Source: Gymnorhina tibicen (taxonomy: Eukaryota; Chordata; Aves; Passeriformes; Artamidae). Taken from it: a DNA stretch of 64,000 nt. The notes under the pieces are model-generated. The model was not told where the DNA came from. It ran no database searches and saw only the letters and a list, made by a program, of their open reading frames with translations. The position numbers and the translations under genes are program-made. The stretch lies in NCBI GenBank assembly GCA_013399875.1, contig VXAZ01002373.1, positions 1,257,070-1,321,069 on the forward strand, written 5' to 3'. Positions 54,301 to 61,250 of this stretch are shown piece after piece; the stretch's first letter is position 1; each line of letters starts with the position of its first letter.

Positions 54301-57300
54301 GGTTATGAATAAGATATTTACAAAAAATTCAGCAGTTTCTTTGAAGAAAAGTTTCCCTTGAAGAATTAGTTTTTGAAATTTAATACTTTTTGGTTTCTTG
54401 TAGTTTATCAGGGAAATAGCCACTGGAGCACCCTATTGCACCACTAATGCCTTAAAATTGGTGGTCTGTTAGCTTTCCTCTGGGCAAAGAAACAAATCTT
54501 CTCCTAGCATAGCTGGATATTCCATTTTATATTCATGGTCAGGCTACATCTCAGCAATATGAGACAACTTCAGAGAACTCAGCTGAGCTATTCAGGGCTG
54601 ATAGTCACATTGCTGCGATCAGAACTGCCTCCAGGAGCTGTTAACTATACAACATTCCTGGCCTTTACTTTACAATATAGAAATGATGATAGAAAATGAA
54701 CTGGAGACATACATTGTCTCTTTCTCAGAGGTCGGCATCTTTTTGATTTACTCAAGGTTGTCAATAACTCTTTGAGACTTATTTCAGATGTCACTTCATG
54801 GGCATGCATTCAACCATGCACCAGGAGAGGAGCTATGGGGTACTCATAACAGTGGGGAGGGAGAAGTGAACTGCCTCAATAACTCATCTGACCACAAATA
54901 CTTCTACCATATCTGAAAGGAAGAAAGCAGCCTGGGCAGGTTGTGGCCCAGACTGACTATTTCTGTGGATCAGACCAGAGAATGCTACACAACAAAAATT
55001 CCAACTTGTTTTTTGTTTTATTTTTTTCACCTCCTGTCTATTAATTAAATCAACAAGGCTGCTGCTCTGTCACTGAGCACTTGCTGCTTGTTTACTAATC
55101 ACCTTTTTTTTTAATATGGTTCTCTCCCACCAATACTCCCTCAGGTATGAACTTAATTTTACTGCTGTCAGAATTCCCACTGAAAGTTAAACTTACATGG
55201 TGGGTTTTGTGGATTTGGAGATTAAATACTTGTCATAAGTTCCTAAATGCTGTAGAGATTATGTTATCACTGAAATCTTTGGTAACTTCCACTGGTGGAC
55301 ATAGTAAAACATGTTGCAGCATTAATCAGCATGATAGGGTCTCACTGGGAAGTTTCTTAGCTCAATCTTCCACAGAGGACAAGACCCCCAAAAGCCATTA
55401 TATTTTCCTTTGCAAAAAACCATCCAGAATAAGAGCAAGAAGTACACCAGTGAGTTCTAGTGGTTTCACAGATGTATACTGTATGCTATATATTATCACT
55501 GATTTTAGCTTTTTTAAACCTTTCAAGTCAAAGAACAATCTTTGAAATCTTTTGGGTCAATTTACCCAGATTACATTTTGTTTTCTAAAGAGAACATTGT
55601 ATCTGTAAAATTATGCTTTAATACATAGGTAGAAGCATAAAGTGCATTAAAACATGACAATCCCATTTTGCAGTACTTTAACGTTCTTGTCACCCTTGGC
55701 TAACCCTGATTTCACTAGCAAGAAAACTATATATTTAGCACACTCAGACCCTTACATTTTGGGTTTCTCCTTACATTTCATAATAACTATATAGAAGTAA
55801 CGGACTAGGAATTAAAAGCAACTAATGCTTTTCTTTTGTTAGTGTTTTCTAGTGAAAATTATTTTGTTTGCTTATCATACAAAATCTTTTTCACATAAAA
55901 TATATTCAGGACACAAAGGCCACTATATCACAAACATAACACCTGAATGTAGTGGGTTTCAAGCACTTCAGTTTACACAGAATACAGATGTAATCTAGTC
56001 CTTAAAACGTGCCTTTCAACAAGACATTTTTGAATTAGAGTATTCAGCCATGCAGGACTGAGAAGCATTGCCACTCCTTAGGCTGGATTATTTACTCACC
56101 ACAAACTTGGATCATTATTTATCCCAGGAGCAGGTAGACGAAATCTACCCACAGGATATTTATACCTGCTAAGGTGCCCTGTTGGGGATCCCAACAGGTG
56201 GTGAGTTGACCTTGTCTGGCTGCCAGACACCCACCCAGCTGCTCTCTCACTCCACCACCTCGTTGGGCTAGGAGCCATGTAGTGCCATAGACAGCATCTC
56301 CTGCACCTACTCAGGAGAAGCCGTATATCTGTAGGCCCAAAAAGGGTCCAGCTACTCCTAGAGGTGAGGCGTATACTACTGAGAGCCCCCAAAACCTTGG
56401 AACCCCGGAGAAACATCTTCGAATTTCAAGTGGGATACAGGGTTAAGAGGTCTATAAGGCACAAGACTCACAGAGAATTATTTCAGTTTTACCGAACGGG
56501 AGGCAGCAGTATGCTAGTAATAGCTATTTTGCAGAAAGCAGTCTAGTACTTCAGCATCTCAAATGCTTTTCTTCCTTCAAAAAGTGCCAGTTTCCATTTC
56601 TTTCCCTTCTTCCTTTCTTGCCTCTCTTTCCCCTTTCTCTTCTCTTCTTTCCTCTCCTTCTCTCTTCCTCCCTTCCCCCTTTCTCTTCTCTTCTTTCCTC
56701 TCCTTCTCTCTTCCTTCCTTCCACTTCTCATTTTCCCTTCCCTGACTTAGGAAATTCCCAGAAAAGTACATAATAAAGGTAACAAGTTTATAGCACTTCC
56801 CTGGATGTGTTAATGGAAACTTCTAAGGGCATGTATACTTAAAACCAAAATAGAATGCTGGAAAAAAGTAAAAATGTACTCCTTTCTTCCCCTCATAAAA
56901 TATTGGAAATTCTGGAGAAACACAGAATTTTTTTGTAACCATTTAGGTATTTCACTTACTAATTATGCTTTGTCTAAGAGGAACTCAGTAATTCAGAAAA
57001 TAGGAGGACTAATGGGTTAAACAGCTTTGCAGCTGCTCAGAAAGGGTTTAGTCCTGCAAGCTGCACCAAGTGGAATAGTTTCCTATACTGTCTTTAAGCC
57101 TGTGACTCTTCTCACTGAAATCAGTGTTGGAACCACCTTTTCCTAATGACCTACCTGTAGACAGCAAAAGAGCAAGAGGAGTGCACAAGAAAGAAATACA
57201 AGAGAAGGGCAGTGTTCAGTCTAACATCTCTATCACCCATTCAAAAAAGAGCTAGTTTTATCATGAACAGCAACTGAAGCTGGCAGAAAAATGGAGCAGG

Positions 57301-58798
57301 AACTACAGTCCCAAAAGACACTAATTATTTCTAAATATTTAAATGCCAACCCTTGGCGTACAATGTTGTTTTCTCTGTAAAGCTTGATGGGAACACCAAA
57401 GACCTAGAGCAAGTCACTCAGCCTTTGTGAGTAAGTTTTGTCTCTCCACATTTGCCTTCCTCTCTGGAGGAGGGGGTGAAGCATTTCCTAAACCCAAAGG
57501 CTTTGTGAGGACAGCAAAAATTGCAGGGGTGCCAGACAACACCTTGAAGCCAAACAAGTCCTGTAGATAGAAAGAGTACTTTCAAACAACCAAAACCACA
57601 ACCAAATTTGTGAAGCTGCAATTAGCTAAATTATACAATCAAGGTTCACTATTTAAATGTAAATATTGTTTCATCCCTACCAAGTTCTTTATTGTATAAA
57701 GTCGATGTTCATCATTGTAAAAATGAATTAATTTTATCCAGGATTTTATGCCACCATGTTTTTTCTGTATCCATGATAATATATGCTAACAAGTTTCAGC
57801 TTTATGCAAATTCAACATATGTTGTCAGTGTGTCAAATCATACATATGTTTCTTCACAAAAATATGTCACAAATTCTTACATTTTCAACAAAAGAATCCC
57901 AAAGGATCCAATAAACTGCAGATTTATGTGGTTTTGTAATTTAACTTGGTAAAATTAAGTCTACTGAAGAGAATTGTTATTTACTAGAACTACAAATTAA
58001 GCCTGCACATTTAGTACATAGAGATCAATGAAGAGCCTGTAGTGTATGTCCATAAGCTAAAGAAAGTCGAAAGAAAACTGCCTCCACGTAACTACTGTCC
58101 GGTATAAAATTTTATGACAAGTACGGGCGACTGGGGTCTTCCTGGTGAGTTCTGTCTCACGCCTCACCAGCCCGCGGAACTCCCCAGCCCGAGCCGCCCG
58201 GCGCTCCCACGCACCTCACGACCCATTCCCAGCGCACTTTCCCAACCGTCCCGCCGCGCTTCTCGCTGCTCCCCGAGCCCGCCTGCCCGAGCCTCGGACT
58301 CCCGCAACCAGGGCTGCCCCAGCGCGCCTCGGAGAGGGTTTCCTCAACTATTCCAAGGCCGAACCACCTGCCCGGGTTTACAGAGCCTCCTCCGCCCCTT
58401 TCCGGGGCCCCGTCTCGGCACATACCCGTCCCGTTGCCTGCCAGGTGAAGTTCATGGCGTGGATGCCGACGGGGATGGCGGGCATCCTCTGCTGGGCTTT
58501 CCTGAAGTCGTGGGTGAACGGGGCCATCTTCCCCTCGGACACGATCAGAATATCCTCCTCGAAGCCTGCGGAAGGCAAAGGGGCGCGATGTGCGGCAGCC
58601 CCGCCGGGCCGGGCTCGGCTCCGGGCTCCCGCCCGCCGCTCGGGGGCAGCGGCCGCACTTACCGATGAGCACCCGCGCTTGCTGGGCGTCGATCCACAGG
58701 TAGAGGGTGTCGGGCTGGCGCGGCGCGGCCCGCAGGCTGCAGAGGCTGAGGGCGCCGCAGAGCAGCGCGGCACAGCACAGCCGCCCCGCCGGGGCCAT
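21256..58798 (-). CDS. WIF1: WIF1, Wnt inhibitory factor 1 (complete, ten coding exons)
   Basis: This is a secreted Wnt antagonist that binds Wnt ligands outside the cell through its WIF domain and EGF repeats. The spliced CDS is join(58663..58798, 58426..58565, 40647..40755, 34662..34802, 31455..31550, 29802..29897, 28361..28456, 24347..24442, 23634..23729, 21256..21377) on the minus strand. It is 1128 nt and codes for 375 aa. Residues 1-25 are a signal peptide, about 33-172 the WIF domain, 176-335 five EGF-like domains, and 336-375 a basic tail ending NYIW. All junctions are GT-AG and all phases match. C136 and C173 (WIF domain), all 30 EGF cysteines, and sequons at N84 (NFT) and N241 (NCT) are present. 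Human WIF1 is 379 aa, and the 4-residue difference lies before the WIF domain. The ATG at 58798 was chosen because it gives a hydrophobic signal peptide and a good Kozak context (A at -3, G at +4). The frame is open further upstream, but that part reads as GC-rich 5' UTR. No frameshift or premature stop was seen. Confidence 0.97.
21378..23633 (-). other. WIF1: WIF1 intron 9 (2.3 kb)
   Basis: AT-rich unique sequence. Open frames around 21.49-21.92 kb and 22.8-23.06 kb are short and unrecognised. No repeat was assigned. Confidence 0.88.
23634..23729 (-). CDS. WIF1: WIF1 coding exon 9: EGF-like domain 5
   Basis: 96 nt, phase 1-1, residues 304-335 (begins [13 protein letters not shown], ends GRHCNK). 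Six EGF cysteines are present. The acceptor is TTTTTCACAG|CT and the donor is AATAAAA|GTAAGT. This is the last EGF repeat before the C-terminal tail. Confidence 0.97.
23730..24346 (-). other. WIF1: WIF1 intron 8 (617 bp)
   Basis: A short intron of unique sequence with canonical ends. Nothing notable was seen inside. Confidence 0.9.
24347..24442 (-). CDS. WIF1: WIF1 coding exon 8: EGF-like domain 4
   Basis: 96 nt, phase 1-1, residues 272-303 ([13 protein letters not shown] to DLCSK). The domain is very basic (many Lys) and keeps all six cysteines. The acceptor is CAATTTTAAG|GT and the donor is TCAAAGC|GTAAGT. The exon itself begins with GT after the AG, but the split Ser codon (A|GT) and the conserved 96-nt length confirm the boundary. 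Confidence 0.96.
24443..28360 (-). other. WIF1: WIF1 intron 7 (3.9 kb)
   Basis: Its main feature is a long pure polypyrimidine/polypurine tract at 25.68-25.80 kb. The rest is unique-looking, and no exon or element was recognised. Confidence 0.88.
25678..25796. repeat. WIF1: Polypyrimidine/polypurine microsatellite (CCCTTT)n-(TTTTC)n
   Basis: About 119 bp of pure pyrimidine on plus, broken by one A near 25741. First come (CCCTTT) units, then TTTTC units, then a T-run. On the WIF1 sense strand it reads (GGGAAA)n, giving many G3 runs separated by AAA. Confidence 0.95.
28361..28456 (-). CDS. WIF1: WIF1 coding exon 7: EGF-like domain 3
   Basis: 96 nt, phase 1-1, residues 240-271 (begins [13 protein letters not shown], ends QCEI). 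Six EGF cysteines are present. N241 sits in an N-C-T sequon matching the second glycosylation site of the mammalian protein. The acceptor is TTTGTTTCAG|CA and the donor is GAAATTA|GTGAGT. Confidence 0.97.
28457..29801 (-). other. WIF1: WIF1 intron 6 (1.3 kb)
   Basis: It includes a T-run followed by a C-rich stretch (near 29.48-29.52 kb). No mobile element or gene was recognised. Confidence 0.88.
29802..29897 (-). CDS. WIF1: WIF1 coding exon 6: EGF-like domain 2
   Basis: 96 nt, phase 1-1, residues 208-239 (begins [11 protein letters not shown], ends GINCDK). Six cysteines at the EGF spacing are kept. The acceptor follows a strong pyrimidine tract (TCTTCTCCCTCCTCAG|CG) and the donor is GACAAAG|GTAAAC. 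Confidence 0.97.
29898..31454 (-). other. WIF1: WIF1 intron 5 (1.6 kb)
   Basis: No recognisable element apart from a 16-bp palindromic stretch (CTGTACAGCTGTACAG) near 30.27 kb. Confidence 0.88.
31455..31550 (-). CDS. WIF1: WIF1 coding exon 5: EGF-like domain 1
   Basis: Exactly 96 nt, phase 1-1, encoding residues 176-207 (begins [11 protein letters not shown], ends PHCEK). All six EGF cysteines are present in the C-x3-C-x5-C-x5-C-x-C-x8-C pattern. The donor is GAGAAAG|GTAATT. The acceptor ATTTCATGAAG|CG is purine-rich just before the AG and lacks a strong adjacent pyrimidine tract, so it looks weaker than the others. Phase and homology fix it. Confidence 0.96.
31551..34661 (-). other. WIF1: WIF1 intron 4 (3.1 kb)
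   Basis: Unique-looking sequence. Short open frames in both directions, for example around 31.75-32.09 kb plus, show no recognisable domain. No repeat was assigned. Confidence 0.88.
34662..34802 (-). CDS. WIF1: WIF1 coding exon 4: end of WIF domain
   Basis: 141 nt encoding the end of codon 129 to residue 175 plus one base. It contains [17 protein letters not shown] and ends FFKTCQQ. C136 and C173 match the pair that forms the WIF-domain disulfide in the human protein. The acceptor is CCTTTTAG|TT and the donor is CAGCAAG|GTAAC. This exon closes the Wnt-binding WIF module before the EGF repeats. Confidence 0.97.
36507..36545. repeat. WIF1: (AAACC)n microsatellite
   Basis: AAACC units at 36521-36544 with imperfect copies just before them, in WIF1 intron 3. 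Confidence 0.9.
38090..38560 (+). mobile_element. Ancient CR1-like LINE fragment, plus orientation
   Basis: A diverged segment in WIF1 intron 3. It resembles the 3' UTR of older sauropsid CR1 families, with a GTCAGTGAACTCCTTGCC block, GATTCAAGGAGAGCCTGAAG, and near the end GGCCACCATTGGCC followed by a TACAGGCTAGA-type stretch. Divergence is high, so the family call is tentative and the limits approximate. Confidence 0.45.
40647..40755 (-). CDS. WIF1: WIF1 coding exon 3: WIF domain
   Basis: 109 nt encoding residues 93-128 plus the first base of codon 129. It reads [20 protein letters not shown] through to VPHKAS, the middle of the WIF domain. The acceptor is TTGTCATAG|GCT and the donor is CTTCAG|GTTTGT. 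The exon is too short to stand out as an open frame and was found from the protein family sequence. Confidence 0.96.
42059..42540 (+). mobile_element. WIF1: CR1 LINE fragment, plus orientation, in WIF1 intron 2
   Basis: Begins with ACAAGAAGGACATGGACTTA, continues through GGGCCACAAAGACGATCAAG, GTATTCAGCCTGAAGAAGG and GATGTTCAAAACCCAACCTA, and ends with the tail CTTCTGTGATTCTGTG. It is inserted opposite to WIF1 transcription. It is 5'-truncated and non-coding. Confidence 0.88.
50683..50702 (-). mobile_element. WIF1: Isolated CR1 3' tail octamers
   Basis: ATTCATAGAATCATAGAATG on plus is the reverse complement of the CR1 terminal ATTCTATG repeats. The flank beyond it does not continue as CR1. 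It is either a deletion remnant or a chance match. Confidence 0.4.
51151..51184. repeat. WIF1: A-run in WIF1 intron 2
   Basis: An 18-base A-run (51155-51172) flanked by CCAAAC units. Simple repeat; no retropseudogene body was seen upstream. Confidence 0.9.
52500..52650 (-). mobile_element. WIF1: CR1 reverse-transcriptase fragment in WIF1 intron 2
   Basis: The minus-strand translation from 52583 downward contains [15 protein letters not shown]. This is the conserved RT segment of CR1/LINE ORF2, whose usual form has GVPQGSVLGP. The flanking bases (GACCTCTGAGGTACACCACT, GTGGGAGACAGAGCTGAAGG on plus) also match antisense CR1 ORF2. It is a short broken fragment lying in the same direction as WIF1. 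Confidence 0.7.
56150..56290. mobile_element. WIF1: Possible LTR-retroelement fragment
   Basis: The stretch GTTGACCTTGTCTGGCTGCC with the following CACCCACCCAGCTGCTCTCTC recalls a segment of dispersed avian LTR elements. Only about 140 bp is similar, no LTR ends were seen, and the assignment is from memory of the family. Confidence 0.3.
56580..56750. repeat. WIF1: Pyrimidine-rich tract with 46-bp tandem duplication
   Basis: C/T-rich low-complexity DNA in WIF1 intron 2. Two near-identical 46-bp units run 56630-56675 and 56676-56721, differing mainly at the end (CTTCCTCCC against CTTCCTTCC). The open frames here on both strands come from composition only. Confidence 0.9.
58426..58565 (-). CDS. 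WIF1: WIF1 coding exon 2: WIF domain
   Basis: 140 nt encoding residues 46-92 (enters in phase 1, leaves in phase 0). It contains [20 protein letters not shown] and the segment MNFTW with the N84 glycosylation sequon. This is a nearly invariant part of the WIF domain in vertebrates. The acceptor is CCGCAG|GC and the donor is CGG|GTATGT. The last codon is Arg, where the human protein has Gln. Confidence 0.97.
58566..58662 (-). other. WIF1: WIF1 intron 1 (97 bp, GC-rich)
   Basis: A very short intron with a GTAAGT donor and a CCTTCCGCAG acceptor on the minus strand. It is GC-rich and lies wholly inside the promoter CpG island. Its boundaries are fixed by the split Gly46 codon (G|GC). Confidence 0.93.
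58663..58798 (-). CDS. WIF1: WIF1 coding exon 1: signal peptide and start of WIF domain
   Basis: This exon encodes residues 1-45 plus the first base of codon 46 (136 coding nt, ends in phase 1). A hydrophobic Leu/Ala/Cys-rich stretch (about residues 7-22) with small residues A24-A25 fits a secretory signal peptide. It is followed by the WIF-domain start [15 protein letters not shown]. The donor reads ATCG|GTAAGT on the minus strand at 58662-58657. The whole exon lies in a CpG island. The signal-peptide segment diverges from mammals, while the YLWIDA block is conserved. Confidence 0.96.
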
Positions 58799-59260
58799 GC
58801 TCCCGCACCGCCCGCCCGGGGNGAGCGCGGCGCTCGCACGATCCTTCCCCCGCCGCGGAGGGCGGTCAGCGCCCCGCGCCCGGGGCTGCAGGTGGCCGCC
58901 CACTCCCACAAGGGCAGAGCCGAGAGTCGCGACGAGGTCTGTGACCCGCACCCTCTCTGTCACAGGGGACACCCGTGACACTGCAGGATCGCCGCCCTGC
59001 CGCGCGTCCCGCCCCCCTCCCCGTGTTCACCCTCCCCGCAGGGGCACCCCGGCATTCCGGCCGTCAAGGGGGCACCACCACAGTCACAAATGAGTCGCTA
59101 GAGATACTCGTGTATGCGTGAAGAAACGAAGTTTGTGCGTAGCCGTCACTTGGCAGAGGTGGGGTTTGAGTCGGGGGTGAGGGGACCATCACCCAAACGG
59201 CAGGTGGGTGCAGTGCGGCCGTGGCTCCAGCGGGGACCCGCGAAGGTCAGGTCCTAGAGA

Positions 59261-60547
59261 GAGCCATCAGCCGGACAGTGGCACAGGCACAGGCTTCCCA
59301 GCACCAGGGAACGACGTAGGAAATGAGGCAATGTGTTAAAGGAAGAAAAGGCTTTCACCTGGCTTTTGTCCGACCGTCTTGAGAACACTGGAAACTGAAA
59401 AACACTGAAATGTTGCCATTTACACAGAAACTGGAACTGGCTCAATATAGAAACTTAGTAAATCTTGAAAGAATTTTCTATTCAAAAATTATTTCAACAG
59501 GATCATGCCTTCTAAAGGGATAAGAAAATATTGTTTCTAAATAAGAGAAGCCTTAAAAAAAAAAAAACATAAAAAAAAAAAAAAAAAAAAAAGACCCAAA
59601 AAGACAAAACTGAGCAGGATAAAGTGTGAGTAAAATCCCCAAGTTTATGTCTGTAATGTTCTGGAAGGAGTTGGAGGGTATTCTCTGCCTATGATTACTG
59701 CTTTAGATGCTGCTGGTGTTCCATCTTATCCTGTTAGTGTGACTGTTAAAGTTACCTCTGTACTATCTGCCAGGACTGGAATTCTTCATGTTATGGACAG
59801 CAACATGAAGTTGGTCTTGCTTTTCCAGACAGATGTAATTGACTGGTGTTCATCATGGCAGATTACACATGGGGAAGCTGTGTCATTATTTTTCTTTTTC
59901 ATGTTTAAGGGCCAAAGGCAAACTGGTAATGGTGATTTATTTTAGGCAAAATGTTTGTGGTTCAACACATGAAACAATCTCCCTCTCTCACCGACATGCT
60001 GTGCTGTGAGATTCCTGCATCTCCTTCTGAGGAATCTTCTGCTGCTGTCAGTGGATCACTTCACTAATCCCTTATTGCTTTTCCTGACCCAGAACAGCAC
60101 ATGTGTGTACCAGAGAAAACCACACATAGTGACTTGGGGGGTGTGTGTGTGTATGTATATTTAGGTATACATTCATAAATGCCATGTGATTATGGAGCAC
60201 AACGTTAAAACAACATCTCCACACATTCTATACGCAACTACCTGTAAGACACTTGTGCGCCTCCCAGTGCTTTCAAACACTTTTCCTTCCAGTCTCGCTG
60301 CATTTTATGGACAGGAAGACAGGGTAGTGACTTATACAAACTTACCTGAGGAACATATTTGTGGGCAAAGGTAGACTGGAACAGAGTTCTCCTAAACACC
60401 CTGGAAGATCCCTAGTAAATTGCCCAGATGAAAAATCTTAGGTTCCAAAAACTGGAGTCAGTGTATGTACTCTAACAGAAATGCCCCACCTCTCGATGCT
60501 TGTGAGATAGGGGTGATTATTTGTTGTTTTTGGTTATTTAGTAGTGT
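59261..60547. other. Upstream intergenic DNA proximal to the WIF1 promoter
   Basis: AT-rich, with an A-run at 59.55 kb and a short (GT)n near 60.14 kb. No exon or RNA gene was recognised. Confidence 0.6.
59555..59592. repeat. Interrupted A-run upstream of WIF1
   Basis: A-runs of 13 and 22 bases separated by CAT, about 600 bp upstream of the inferred WIF1 transcription start. No target-site duplication or retrocopy was recognised. Confidence 0.9.
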
Positions 60548-61060
60548 GACAAGCAGGTCAAGGGAGGTGATTCTCCCCTTCTACTGTGCTCTTGTGAGAC
60601 CCCACTTGGAGCACTGCCTTCAGTTCTGAGGTCCCCAGCAAAGGAAGGATTTAGACCTGTTGGATTGAGTCCAGAGCAGGGCCATGAAGACGATCAGATG
60701 GCTGGAGCACTTCTCTTACAAAGACAGGCTGAGAGAGCTGGGGTTGTTCATCCTGGACAAGGATCCAGAGAGACCTTAGAGCAGCTTTCCAGTACCTAGA
60801 GGGAGCCTAGAAAAGAGCTGGAGAGGGAATTTGTACAGGGGCCTGTAGCGATATGACAAAGGGGAATGGCTTCAATCTCAAAGTGGGTAGAGAATGGCTT
60901 CAAAATCAAAGTGGGTAAGTTTAGATTAGAAAGAAATTCTTTACCGCGAGGGTGTTGAGGCACTGGCACAGGTTACCCAGAGAAGTTGCGGATTCCATTC
61001 CTGGAAGTGTTCGAGACCAGGCTGCAGGGGGCTTTGCACAACCTGCTCTACTCTTAGGTG
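60548..61060 (+). mobile_element. CR1 LINE fragment lacking its 3' tail
   Basis: It starts AGGTGATTCTCCCCTTCTAC, then CACTTGGAGCACTGCC, GCAGGGCCATGAAGACGATC, GAGAGCTGGGGTTGTTCATC, AGAAATTCTTTACCGCGAGG and CCAGAGAAGTTGCGGATTCC. It stops around CAACCTGCTCTACTCTTAGG, where CR1 would continue to its terminal octamers. A 26-bp internal duplication (60864-60917, period 28) interrupts it. It lies 1.7 kb upstream of the WIF1 start and is non-coding. Confidence 0.85.
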
Positions 61061-61250
61061 AGTCTGGCCGCGGCTTTCCCCGCGCCGCCCGCGCCCCGAG
61101 GGGACCCGGAGACTGTCGGGGCGGGGCCGCCCTCTGCCGGCCGCCGCCGCCACTGCAGGCCCGGGGCGCGGCCGCAGCTCCGCTCCCCTGCCCCGCTCCA
61201 GCGGCGCCGCGGGGCCTCATCCCGCAGCACGGCCTGTCCGGGACCTCCCG
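61061..61250. other. Small isolated GC-rich, CpG-dense patch
   Basis: About 190 bp of very GC-rich DNA (many CGCC/GCCG runs, one Sp1-type GC box GGGGCGGGGC at 61118-61127) in AT-rich surroundings. It directly replaces the missing end of the upstream CR1 copy. It has no recognised coding content in either strand. It could be a small CpG island or promoter, a GC-biased insertion, or an assembly join. Confidence 0.7.

Larger units (their letters stand above)
40756..58425 (-). other. WIF1: WIF1 intron 2 (17.7 kb)
   Basis: The largest intron. It holds CR1 fragments at 42.06-42.54 and 52.5-52.65 kb, a CR1 tail at 50.68 kb, a possible LTR-element fragment at 56.15-56.29 kb, a pyrimidine-rich tract at 56.58-56.75 kb, an A-run at 51.15 kb, and an AT-rich repeat-free block at 44.7-45.24 kb. 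No additional exon, RNA gene or antisense gene could be supported. Open frames inside it are short and unrecognised. Confidence 0.9.
58130..59260 (-). promoter_or_regulatory. WIF1: WIF1 promoter CpG island and 5' UTR
   Basis: A roughly 1.1-kb GC- and CpG-dense block in otherwise AT-rich DNA. It covers exon 1, intron 1, exon 2, the start of intron 2 and the upstream promoter. The 5' UTR starts at 58799 going up, with its true start probably near 58.9-59.0 kb (inferred). There is no TATA box. A GC box (GGGCGG sense, 58896-58901) and a CAGGTG/CACCTG E-box lie nearby. In mammals the WIF1 promoter is a CpG island that is often silenced by methylation in tumours. One ambiguous base (N) is at 58822. 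Confidence 0.8.

Noticed and set aside
56543..56771. Arg/Glu/Lys-rich frames on minus and Ser/Phe/Leu-rich frame on plus
   Set aside because: Translation of the pyrimidine/purine tract, with all frames open because of composition.
58145..58978. Long open frames (277 aa plus, 274 aa minus) through the CpG island
   Set aside because: Stop codons are rare in GC-rich DNA. The minus frame covers WIF1 exon 1 but runs on through intron 1 in the wrong frame, and the plus frame has no family resemblance.
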